NCBI GenBank assembly: GCA_027068365.1
Contig: JAMOTQ010000091.1
Span: forward strand, 1-35,817
Direction of reading: 5' to 3'
Source of the DNA: Methanocaldococcus sp.
GTDB taxonomy: Archaea > AGJL01 > Methanococci > Methanococcales > Methanocaldococcaceae
Length of the DNA stretch: 35,817 bases
Part shown: positions 1 through 7,541 of the stretch, in pieces
Layout of the letters: each line of letters starts with the position of its first letter
How positions within the stretch are numbered: the first letter of the stretch is position 1
Program-made: the position numbers and the translations under genes
Notes under the pieces: model-generated
Databases searched by the model: none
Seen by the model: the letters and a program-made list of their open reading frames with translations, nothing else
Told to the model about the DNA's origin: nothing

Positions 1-380
1 ATAAGGATGTCTATTTGATAAAACCTAATTTAAAAGAGGCATCTCAAATTTTAGGAAGGGAGATTGAGAATAAAGATGATGAAGTAGAAAAAGCGGGGTT
101 AGAATTGGTTGATAAGTATAATTCAAATTTTGTAATAACGAGAAGTGAGAAAGGAGCCACTCTAATAACACTTGATGGAGATATTTTCCACCTCCCAACG
201 AAAGTTAAAGAGGTTCACGATGTTTCTGGGGCTGGGGATACGTTTATTGCTGTTTTGGGTTATGCCTTAGATAAGGGTTATGATTTAATTGATGCGGTTA
301 AATTGGCAAATAAAGCAAGTTCAGTTGTTGTTGGAAAGGTTGGGACTGCAACAGTTAGTTTAGATGAGTTATTTGATTAA
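1..380 (+). CDS. D-glycero-D-manno-heptose-7-phosphate kinase (PfkB/RfaE family), 5'-truncated by window edge
   Basis: The reading frame is open from base 3, before the first possible start at 15, so the N-terminal part lies outside the window. The visible 120-odd residues are the C-terminal half of a ribokinase/PfkB sugar kinase. The signature VSGAGDTF carries the GAGD anion hole and catalytic Asp, and VITRSEKGATLI is the preceding strand. The ending ANKASSVVVGKVGTATVS closely follows the RfaE/HldE kinase-domain ending rather than that of generic ribokinases. The family phosphorylates heptose 7-phosphate at C1 using ATP in the cytoplasm. The next gene encodes the phosphatase that follows this step, which supports the call. 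No nucleotidyltransferase domain follows, so this is a single-domain kinase. Specificity (beta for ADP-heptose, alpha for GDP-heptose) cannot be read from this fragment. Confidence 0.8.
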   Translation, partial: KDVYLIKPNLKEASQILGREIENKDDEVEKAGLELVDKYNSNFVITRSEKGATLITLDGDIFHLPTKVKEVHDVSGAGDTFIAVLGYALDKGYDLIDAVKLANKASSVVVGKVGTATVSLDELFD

Positions 381-402
381 ATTAAAATTTTTTTGGGATA
401 TT

Positions 403-909
403 ATGAGAAAGGCAATTTTTTTAGATAGGGATGGAGTTATCAATAAACGACTAATTGGGGATTATGTTAAAAAAATAGAGGAGTTTAAATTACTACCAAA
501 AGTTAGAGAGGCGTTAGTTGAATTTAAAAAAATGGGTTATCTGTTGATAGTTGTAACCAATCAGCAGGGAATTGCTAAAGGTGTTATGACAGAAGAAGAT
601 TTAAAAGTTATTCATGATTACATGCTTGAATTACTGCCAGAGATTGATGACATCTTTTATTGCCCACATTTGGAGGGAACTTGCAATTGCAGAAAGCCAA
701 GAAACGGTATGCTTTTAAAAGCAAAGGAGAAATGGAATATTGACTTTAAAAAAAGTTGGATGATTGGAGATAGTGAGAGCGATATAATCTGCGGAAAGAG
801 TGTTGGATGTAAGACAATAAGGATTCTTTATGAGGATAAAGAAACAGAGGCAGATTTTGTTGCCAAAAGTTTGTATGATTGTGTTGAGATTATAAAAAAG
901 AGCGGTTAA
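403..909 (+). CDS. gmhB: D-glycero-D-manno-heptose 1,7-bisphosphate 7-phosphatase (GmhB-like, HAD-IIIA)
   Basis: This is a soluble phosphatase of 168 residues, the usual GmhB length. HAD motif I is FLDRDGVIN at residues 5-13, the motif II region is VVTNQQGIAKG, and motif IV is MIGDSESDI. The Zn-binding loop CPHLEGTCNCRKPRNGM has the Cys-His-Cys-Cys set that separates GmhB from histidinol-phosphate phosphatases. It would remove the 7-phosphate from heptose 1,7-bisphosphate, the step after the neighbouring kinase. The frame opens at 364, inside the kinase gene, but the ATG at 403 is chosen because it places the catalytic Asp motif at the normal distance from the N terminus and lies just beyond the kinase stop. 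The two genes almost certainly form one transcript. Function rests on family motifs; substrate anomer is not determined. Confidence 0.85.
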   Translation: MRKAIFLDRDGVINKRLIGDYVKKIEEFKLLPKVREALVEFKKMGYLLIVVTNQQGIAKGVMTEEDLKVIHDYMLELLPEIDDIFYCPHLEGTCNCRKPRNGMLLKAKEKWNIDFKKSWMIGDSESDIICGKSVGCKTIRILYEDKETEADFVAKSLYDCVEIIKKSG

Positions 910-933
910 TATGTATAATTGGAAATAAAATAA

Positions 934-1171
934 AGTAAGGTTATTTTATTTGGTTCTTATGCAAGAGGGGACTATAACGAAGAGAGCGATATTGACATTT
1001 TAGTTATTGGAGATATCAAATTAGATAATATTATGGATTTAGTTGTTGATATTATGGTTAAAATACGGGATTTTAATTAATGTTATAATTAAAAGTGAAA
1101 ATGAATTCAATAAATTAAGATATAGTAGTTTTTACTTAACAATTTTAAATGAAGGTGTTGAGATTTTATAA
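934..1171 (+). pseudogene. Minimal nucleotidyltransferase (MntA-like antitoxin family) remnant, frameshifted
   Basis: Translating from 934 gives SKVILFGSYARGDYNEESD followed by IDILVIGD. This is the GSxARGD...SDxD active-site block of minimal nucleotidyltransferases. The frame stops at 1080. The next frame over, from about 1067 to the stop at 1169-1171, continues with INVIIKSENEFNKLRY and ILNEGVEIL, which fits the normal C-terminal end of the same family. One base has therefore been gained or lost near 1060-1080. The N-terminal helix expected before the active-site strand is missing, and an in-frame stop sits at 931. MNT proteins usually pair with HEPN toxins and AMPylate them, but no HEPN gene is visible here. 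The call is a dead fragment; confidence in the family is good, and in non-function fair. Confidence 0.7.
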
Positions 1172-1180
1172 GGTGAAAGA

Positions 1181-2269
1181 ATGAAGTTTTTTAACAGAGA
1201 AAAAGAGATGGAGTATATTTTACATATTTTAAATAGAGAGCCGGACGATATTTATTTTATTTATGGTCCTATAAATTCAGGAAAAACTGCCTTAATTAAC
1301 GAGATTATTAATAATGGATTAAATAAAGACAAATACGTTGTATTTTACTTTGATTTAAGGGAGATTTTTATTTCAAAATATGATGATTTCATTGAAGTAT
1401 TGTTTGAAGAGTATGAGTATGGTAAAAAACCGACAGAAGTAATAAAAAGCTTAATAAAAGATATTCCTTCTTTGTATGGTATTCCTATTCCAAAAAATAC
1501 TTTAGAGGAAATTTTAAAGAAAAAAACAACTAAAAATGTTTTTAGGTATATAACTTCTGTATTAATAGATATTAAAAAAGAAGGAAAACAACCAATAATT
1601 ATTATTGATGAACTACAAAAAATAGGAGATATGAAAATTAATGGATTTTTAATTTACGAATTATTTAATTATTTTGTTTCGTTAACTAAGCATAAACATC
1701 TATGTCATGTTCTCTGCCTAAGTTCAGATAGTTTATTTATAGAGAGGGTTTATAATGAAGCAATGTTATATGGTAGATGTAAATATATTTTAGTTGATGA
1801 TTTTGATAAAGAAACTGCCTTAAAATTTATGGATTTTTTATCTAAGGAGATTTTAAACAAAAAACTACCTAATAATGAAAAGGAGTTAATATATTCCTAT
1901 GTTGGTGGAAAGCCAAAAGATATAAAGTATGTTATTGAAGAAAGCACATTTAAAGACCTAAGAGAGGTTTTGGACTTTATGTTAAACGATGAAATTTCTA
2001 AATTGGATATGTTTTTAGAGGTTTTAGATTATTTAAAACCAAAAATAGAGATTGGTAATAAAGTTATTGAGATTAAAAAAGAAGATGTAATTAAGGCATT
2101 AAAACTATTTAAAGAAAGTTATGAAGTTAATAAAAAAGAAATTCCAGTGCCAGTTTATATTTATTTAGTTAAAAGGAACATCTTATTCCTAAATCCACAG
2201 AAAAGGATTTTAAAACCTCAAAGCTTTTTAGTTTGGAATGCGATAAAGAAATTACTGAATGGACATTAA
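1181..2269 (+). CDS. Archaeal AAA-type ATPase (Methanocaldococcus ATPase family, pfam01637-like)
   Basis: A 362-residue P-loop ATPase. Walker A is GPINSGKT at residues 29-36, and Walker B is IIIIDE, ending with Asp143-Glu144 and followed by LQK. The segment [16 protein letters not shown] is a conserved family block after the sensor region. The C-terminal part is a winged-helix-like domain ending in [16 protein letters not shown]. Such ATPases occur in many copies in Methanocaldococcus and have no proven substrate; relatives are often near nucleotidyltransferase or mobile-element debris, as here. The start is the ATG 10 bases after the MNT remnant, with a GGTGA site at 1172-1176. A paralogue with Walker A at identical residue positions lies at 24316-25341 on the other strand. 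Function is unknown beyond ATP hydrolysis, and the protein is probably cytoplasmic. Confidence 0.8.
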   Translation: MKFFNREKEMEYILHILNREPDDIYFIYGPINSGKTALINEIINNGLNKDKYVVFYFDLREIFISKYDDFIEVLFEEYEYGKKPTEVIKSLIKDIPSLYGIPIPKNTLEEILKKKTTKNVFRYITSVLIDIKKEGKQPIIIIDELQKIGDMKINGFLIYELFNYFVSLTKHKHLCHVLCLSSDSLFIERVYNEAMLYGRCKYILVDDFDKETALKFMDFLSKEILNKKLPNNEKELIYSYVGGKPKDIKYVIEESTFKDLREVLDFMLNDEISKLDMFLEVLDYLKPKIEIGNKVIEIKKEDVIKALKLFKESYEVNKKEIPVPVYIYLVKRNILFLNPQKRILKPQSFLVWNAIKKLLNGH

Positions 2270-2288
2270 TTGGGGCTGAAAGCCCCAA
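2270..2288 (+). terminator. GC-rich hairpin after the ATPase gene
   Basis: A perfect 8-bp stem, TTGGGGCT (2270-2277) with AGCCCCAA (2281-2288), closes a 3-base GAA loop directly after the ATPase stop. GC-rich stems are rare in this AT-rich sequence. No long T run follows, so it may instead be an RNA-stabilising hairpin or the end of a mobile repeat. Termination is inferred from position. Confidence 0.5.
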
Positions 2289-2308
2289 CTTAATGGACAA
2301 GTTTTAAT

Positions 2309-2329
2309 GAAACTTTTACTAAAAGTTTC
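2309..2329. repeat. Short perfect palindrome between ATPase gene and ATPase tail remnant
   Basis: GAAACTTTT (2309-2317) and AAAAGTTTC (2321-2329) form a 9-bp stem with a 3-base loop. It lies 20 bases after the GC-rich hairpin and immediately before a second copy of an ATPase 3' end. The pair of hairpins could be a terminator set or the edge of an insertion that brought the two ATPase ends together. Confidence 0.45.
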
Positions 2330-2382
2330 CTTTAAAACCTCAATCATTTTTAATCTGGAATACGATAAAGAAATTGGTATAA
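2329..2382 (+). pseudogene. 3'-end remnant of a second archaeal ATPase gene
   Basis: Read in frame from 2329 this gives PLKPQSFLIWNTIKKLV and a stop at 2380-2382. It is nearly the same as the ending of the intact ATPase just upstream ([16 protein letters not shown]), at both DNA and protein level. No start or P-loop part remains. It is best read as the leftover of a tandem or recombined ATPase gene. The broken flippase gene starts 11 bases later. Confidence 0.65.
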
Positions 2383-2392
2383 AGGTGATGGG

Positions 2393-3910
2393 TTGAGTTA
2401 TAAGGAGAGGGCTATAAAAGGCATTAGTTGGAATTTTTTGCTATTAATTTTAGCAGCACCAATTGGATATTTAGTTAGAATGCTCTATGCAAATGAAATT
2501 CCTAAGTTAGAGGTTGGTTTATTTTTGCTGTTTTGGACTTTTGCTGTATGGTTGCTATTTTTAAGGATTTGGGTTTAAGTGCGGCATTAGTTAGATATAT
2601 TCCAAAATTTTTACATGAGAAGAGGAAGGATTTGGTTAAATCAGCAATAATTAGTGTTGGAATTTTGCAGAGTTCTGTTTCTTTGATTATAACAATTTTG
2701 ATAATTTTGTTAGCTCCATTTATTGCTAAGTATTATATAAACAATCAAGGGCAATTTACCGGGCATTTGGATTTAGTTGTTAATGTCTTAATTATTTTGA
2801 GTATTGGATATTGGTTTCAGAGTATTGTAGAGGTTGTGAGGGATTCCATACAAGGTTTTCAAAATCAAAAATACTTTGGAACAATAAATTTTGTTAGAAT
2901 TTCTTTAATTTTGATTTTGTCAGCGATATTTATTTATGTTTTTGAGATACATTCAGCTTTATGCCCGACCTATGCTTACACCATAACTCCAATTTATTAA
3001 TTTTGATTTATGGATGCATATTTATTAAAAAGATATTTCCAGAATTTTTTAAAGAAAAATTTTTATTTTCAAAAAAGTTGATTAAGGACTTGTTTTCTTA
3101 TGGATTGCCTGTTATGTTAGGAAGTGCAGGAAGTTTGGTTTTAGGATATGTTGATGGTATTTGTTTAACTTATTTCACTGGATTAAATGCTGTTGCTGAT
3201 TATAGAAATGTTGCTATGCCTACTGTTTCTATATTAAGTTATTTTGCCTCTGCTGTTAGCTCTGTTCTCTTTCCACTAAGTTCTGAGTTGTGGGAGAAAG
3301 GTTATAAAGAAGCACTGGGTTATGGAGTTGAGAGAATTTGCTTATATTCTTTTGTTTTAGTTCTGCCTATGGCAATATTAATGGCTTATTTTCCAGAAGT
3401 TATTATAAATCTATTTTTTAATCCGCAATATTTATCTGCTGTTCCAGCTATAAGGATTTTAAGTTTAGGGACAATATTTTTAACTTTAAATAGGATTGGA
3501 TTCACTGTATTAAATGGTATTGGAAAGCCACATCTATCTACTAAGATTTTATATATTGGTGCTATATTTAATTTAATATTTAATATTCTATTGATTCCTA
3601 AGTTTGGAATTGTTGGGGCATCTTTAACAACTGTTTTTGGCTATTTATTAATGTGGATTTTGCAGGCGTGGTATTTAAGTAGGTTTTTGAATTATTCATT
3701 TTTAATTAAAAAGTGGATTTTGGCAGTTTTGATAGGTATTTTTAGTTTAATTCCTTTGGTATTGATAACGAAAATTATAAATAACATTATTTTGCAGTTA
3801 ATTGTTGGGGGGTAGTTTATTTCGGAGTTTATTTAATTGGGATTCTATGGCTGAAAGTTATAGATGTGAAAGAAATTTATGATACAATAAATAAATTTAG
3901 AGGGATTTAA
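2393..3910 (+). pseudogene. Wzx-like polysaccharide flippase, broken by three one-base frameshifts
   Basis: Three successive frames together encode one MATE/Wzx-type membrane flippase of about 505 residues. The N terminus, from TTG 2393 after a GGTGATGG site, reads KERAIKGISWNFLLLILAAP. The frame changes near 2525-2535 (GLF then AVLDFCCMVAIFKDLG), again near 2988-2998 (YAYTITPI then LILIYGCIFIKKIFPEF), and a third time at a six-G run, 3807-3812. Reading past the third break gives VVYFGVYLIGILWLKVIDV to a stop at 3908-3910, one base before the next gene. Each shift needs one missing base, and together they restore the first frame. The family moves lipid-linked oligosaccharides across the membrane. 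As written the gene cannot make a full protein. An intact flippase sits at 16517-17773. Sequencing error in base runs is the alternative. Confidence 0.8.
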
Positions 3911-5239
3911 ATGAAAGTTTCAGTTATTGGGACGGGTTATGTTGGTTTGATTCAGGCGGTGGGTTTAGCTGAGTTTGGTTTTAATGTTGTTGGAATTGAT
4001 ATTGACGAAACAAAGGTAAAACAATTGAATGAAGGAAAATGTCCTTTATATGAGGAAGGTTTAGAGGAATTGTTAAAAAAACATATAAATAAAAATCTAA
4101 CATTTACAACTTCTTATGAGTCGATAAAAGATTCTGATGTTATCTTTTTATGTGTTGGAACTCCGCAAGATAGGGATGGAAATGCTGATTTAAGATTTTT
4201 ATTTTCAGCTGTTGAGAAGATAAAGGAAACAATAAGTAAGGATGATTATAAGGTTATTGTTATAAAATCAACTGTCCCAGTAGGGACAAATAGGAAGGTT
4301 AAAGAACTTTTAAGTGGATATAATGTTGATGTTGTCTCAAATCCAGAGTTTTTGAGGGAGGGTATAGCAGTATATGATTTTTTCAATCCGGAGAGGATTG
4401 TTTTGGGATTTGAAAATTTGGGAAATAAGAAGCCAATAAAGATAATGGAAAGCATATATTATTGTTTCAAAGAGAAAAATATTCCTTTTGTAATAACAAA
4501 CTGGGAAACAGCAGAGTTAATAAAATATGCATCAAATGCTTTTTTAGCGACAAAGTTATCTTTTATAAATGAGTTGGCAAAATTATCAGATAAAGTTGGG
4601 GCGGATATAAAAACAGTAAGTTATGCTATGGGTTTAGACCCGAGAATTGGTAATAAATTCTTAAATGCAGGAATTGGGTATGGTGGGAGCTGTTTCCCGA
4701 AAGATGTTAAAGCACTGATAAAACAACTTGAAAATAACAACATAGAGCCGATATTAATTAAAGCGACTGACAAAGTTAATGAAGAGCAGATAAAGTGGTT
4801 TTTCAAGAAGATTAAAAACTATTATGGAGATTTAAATGGGAAGGTTTTTGCTGTTTTGGGATTGGCATTTAAACCAAACACTGATGATTTAAGAGAAAGT
4901 AGGGCTATAAATTTAATTGATATGCTATTGGAAGAAGGTGCAATAGTTAAGGGCTTTGATTATGTAAAAAAAGCAAGGGAAAATACCATCAATATGTATA
5001 AATTGGATAAGACAAGAGCATTTTATGGGTATAATTTATATATATTGGATGATTTATATGAGACGGTTAAAGATGTTGATGGAATTATTATAACCGTTGA
5101 GTATGATAGGTTTAATAAAGAAGATTGGGAAAGAATCTCAGATTTAGTTAAAGAAAAGGTTATATTCGACGGAAGAAATGTCTTAGACGTTGAAAAAATT
5201 AAAAAATCAGGATTCAAATATTACGGAGTGGGAAGATGA
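3911..5239 (+). CDS. ugd: UDP-glucose 6-dehydrogenase
   Basis: This 442-residue cytoplasmic enzyme oxidises UDP-glucose to UDP-glucuronate with two NAD+. The N-terminal Rossmann motif is GTGYVGL at residues 7-13. The block STVPVGT and the substrate loop NPEFLREG lie in the first half. The catalytic cysteine is Cys261 within GYGGSCFPKD. The C-terminal UDP-binding domain contains GLAFKPNTDDLRES. The M. jannaschii homologue (MJ1054) is known to carry an intein; this copy is uninterrupted. The start ATG follows the end of the broken flippase by zero bases, with GAGGGAT just upstream. The stop overlaps the next start by four bases (ATGA), so translation of the epimerase is probably coupled. Its product feeds the epimerase that follows. 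Confidence 0.93.
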   Translation: MKVSVIGTGYVGLIQAVGLAEFGFNVVGIDIDETKVKQLNEGKCPLYEEGLEELLKKHINKNLTFTTSYESIKDSDVIFLCVGTPQDRDGNADLRFLFSAVEKIKETISKDDYKVIVIKSTVPVGTNRKVKELLSGYNVDVVSNPEFLREGIAVYDFFNPERIVLGFENLGNKKPIKIMESIYYCFKEKNIPFVITNWETAELIKYASNAFLATKLSFINELAKLSDKVGADIKTVSYAMGLDPRIGNKFLNAGIGYGGSCFPKDVKALIKQLENNNIEPILIKATDKVNEEQIKWFFKKIKNYYGDLNGKVFAVLGLAFKPNTDDLRESRAINLIDMLLEEGAIVKGFDYVKKARENTINMYKLDKTRAFYGYNLYILDDLYETVKDVDGIIITVEYDRFNKEDWERISDLVKEKVIFDGRNVLDVEKIKKSGFKYYGVGR

Positions 5240-6216
5240 AGTACAAAAATATATTAGTTACAGGTGGGGCTGGGTTTATAGGTTTTCATTTGAGTAAATA
5301 TTTGTTAGGTAACTATAATGACATAAAAGTTATTGGCATAGATAATTTAAATAACTATTATAACTCATTATTAAAAGAAAGAAGAAATGAAATTTTAAAA
5401 GATTATGAGAACTATGAGTTTATAAAATTGGACTTCTCAGATTGGGATAGTTTAGTTAAAAACTTAGAAGATAAGGATATCGATTTAATTGTTCATTTAG
5501 GGGCACAGGCAGGGGTTAGACATTCATTAAAAAATCCATGGGCTTATATAAAATCCAATGAGATGGGGACTTTAAATATATTTGAATTTGCAAGAAGGTT
5601 TGATATTGAAAAGGTTATTTATGCCTCTTCATCTTCTGTTTATGGTGGAAATAAAAAAGTTCCATTTAGTGAAGATGATAGAGTTGATAAGCCAATCTCT
5701 TTATATGCCGCTACAAAAAGAAGTAATGAGCTAATGGCTCATGCCTATCATCATTTGTATGATATAAAAACCATTGGTTTGAGATTTTTTACGGTTTATG
5801 GGGAATATGGAAGACCTGACATGGCATTTTGGAAATTTACAAAAAATATTTTATTGGAAAAACCAATAGATGTTTATAACTATGGAAATATGGCGAGGGA
5901 CTTTACTTATGTATCTGATATTGTTGATGGTATTGTAAATGCCATTAAAAAAGATTTTGATTATGAAATATTTAACTTAGGAAATGATAGACCAGTAGAG
6001 TTAGAATATGCAATAAGTTTAATTGAAAAATATACTGGTAAAAAGGCAATTAAAAATTATCTTCCAATGCAGCCAGGAGATGTTGAAAAAACATGGGCTG
6101 ATTTAACAAAATCAAAAAAGTTATTGGAGTATGAACCAAAGGTTAGTATTGAGGATGGATTGAAAAGATTTGTAGATTGGTTTAAAGAAAACTGGGATTG
6201 GATAAAATATATCTAA
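5236..6216 (+). CDS. NAD-dependent epimerase, probable UDP-glucuronate 4-epimerase
   Basis: A 326-residue extended short-chain dehydrogenase/reductase. The NAD site is TGGAGFIG at residues 9-16, and the catalytic pair Tyr157/Lys161 lies in SLYAATKRSNE. The stretch GLRFFTVYGEYGRPDMAFWK is typical of the UDP-glucuronate epimerase (CapI/GAE) branch rather than GalE, which usually has longer conserved insertions. With the overlapping UDP-glucose dehydrogenase it would give UDP-galacturonate for glycan synthesis. It closely resembles MJ1055 in length and neighbourhood, from memory. The start is in the ATGA overlap, with GGAGTGGGA as the ribosome site inside the upstream gene. A simple UDP-glucose 4-epimerase role is less likely but not excluded without an assay. 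Confidence 0.85.
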   Translation: MKYKNILVTGGAGFIGFHLSKYLLGNYNDIKVIGIDNLNNYYNSLLKERRNEILKDYENYEFIKLDFSDWDSLVKNLEDKDIDLIVHLGAQAGVRHSLKNPWAYIKSNEMGTLNIFEFARRFDIEKVIYASSSSVYGGNKKVPFSEDDRVDKPISLYAATKRSNELMAHAYHHLYDIKTIGLRFFTVYGEYGRPDMAFWKFTKNILLEKPIDVYNYGNMARDFTYVSDIVDGIVNAIKKDFDYEIFNLGNDRPVELEYAISLIEKYTGKKAIKNYLPMQPGDVEKTWADLTKSKKLLEYEPKVSIEDGLKRFVDWFKENWDWIKYI

Positions 6217-6227
6217 TGGGTGTTAAA

Positions 6228-7496
6228 ATGAAAAGAAATTACAAAATTTGTGTTGTTGGGTTGGGATATGTGGGTTTACCATTAGCCATGAATTTTGCAA
6301 GGCATTTTAAAGTTATTGGATTTGATATAAATGAGGAGAGAATAAAAGAATTGGAAAATTGGTATGATAGAAATAATGAATTTAAAAAAGAAGATTTTGA
6401 AAAGGTTAAGAACAATATAAACTTTACCATAGATGAAAGAAAGATTAGAGAATGCGATGTTATAATTATAACTGTCCCAACACCTATAACAAACGATAAA
6501 AAACCTGATTTAAGATTTTTAGAGAGTGCATCAAGAATTGTTGGGAGAAATATAAAAAGAGGGGCTATTGTCGTTTATGAATCTACAACATATCCTGGTT
6601 GCACAGAAGAGTTCTGTTTGCCTATTTTAGAGAAAGAGAGTGGGATGAAGTTGGGAGAGTTTCATATTGGCTACAGTCCTGAAAGAATCAACCCTGGGGG
6701 ATAAAGAGCATACAATAGATAAGATTACAAAGATTGTCGCAGGATATAATGAAGAGACAACAAAGATTTTATGTGAAATTTATGGAATGATAACTAATGT
6801 TTATCCTGTCTCATCAATAAAAGTTGCTGAGTCAGCCAAAGTTATTGAAAACATTCAGAGAGATATAAATATTGCCTTATTTAACGAGTTGGCAATGCTT
6901 TTTGATAAATTAGGAATTGATAGTAAAGAGGTTTTTGATGCTGCTGCAACAAAATGGAATTTTTTAAGATTTTATCCGGGCTTTGTTGGAGGACATTGTA
7001 TTCCGATAGACCCTTATTATTTAGCATCAAAAGCTATGGAAGAGGGTTACATCCCAGAGCTTATCTTAGCTGGAAGAAGAATTAACGAAAATATCCCAAT
7101 TTTTGTAGCAAATAAGATTATAAAATTGTTGATAAAAAATAACAAGTTAGTTAAGGAGGCAAAGATTTGCATCTTTGGAGCAACATATAAAGAAATTTGG
7201 AGCAACATATAAAGAAATTTGGAGCAACATATAAAGAAAATGTTCCAGATTTGAGGGATAGTAAGGTTGAGGTTTTAATAAACGAATTAAAGGACTTTGG
7301 AATTGAAAATATTGTCTTAGTTGAGCCGTTAATTGATAAAGATGAAATTTTTGGAGTTAAAAATATTAAAAATCCCGAAGAAAAATATGATGTTATCGTT
7401 TATTATGTAGTAAATCATGAGGTTTTTGAGGATATTAATGTTTTGGACTATTTAAATTATGGAGGAATATTAATAGATTATAAAAAGAAAATTTAA
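6228..7496 (+). pseudogene. UDP-N-acetylhexosamine 6-dehydrogenase (WbpA/VipA-type), broken
   Basis: Pieces in two frames make up one nucleotide-sugar dehydrogenase of about 407 residues. From ATG 6228 (GGGTG site at 6218-6222) it reads with GLGYVGLP at residues 11-18, then ESTTYPGCTEE. The frame fails at a five-G run (6696-6700): with four Gs it would read NPGDKEHTID. The middle part in the new frame holds FVGGHCIPIDPYYL with the catalytic Cys. At 7174-7239 a 22-bp unit occurs three times in tandem, adding 44 bases and returning the reading to the first frame for GATYKENVPDLRDS through to the stop. The two changes sum to 45 bases, but the whole middle stays out of frame and translation would stop at 6704. 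The family makes UDP-GlcNAcA or UDP-GalNAcA; activity is probably lost here. Confidence 0.82.
7174..7239 (+). repeat. Perfect 22-bp tandem triplication inside the dehydrogenase pseudogene
   Basis: Three identical adjacent copies lie at 7174-7195, 7196-7217 and 7218-7239. Each starts TTTGGAGCAAC and ends ATAAAGAAA. One copy encodes the normal family sequence GATYKEN, so two copies are extra and shift the frame by 44 bases. Replication slippage is the simple explanation. Perfect identity means the expansion is recent, or that it is a mis-assembly. Confidence 0.95.
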
Positions 7497-7541
7497 TAAA
7501 AATGAAGTTAAAAATAAAGGTTTTACTTATTGGGGATTATA

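Noticed and set aside
2393-3815. Three separate small membrane protein genes
   Set aside because: The three frames join into one continuous flippase sequence with no ribosome sites at the internal starts.
4246-5217. Several 60-70 codon minus-strand frames inside the UDP-glucose dehydrogenase gene
   Set aside because: They are shadows of a well-conserved gene on the other strand, with no ribosome sites.
7174-7239. Reading the three 22-bp units as the start of a CRISPR array
   Set aside because: The units are adjacent without spacers and encode part of a dehydrogenase.
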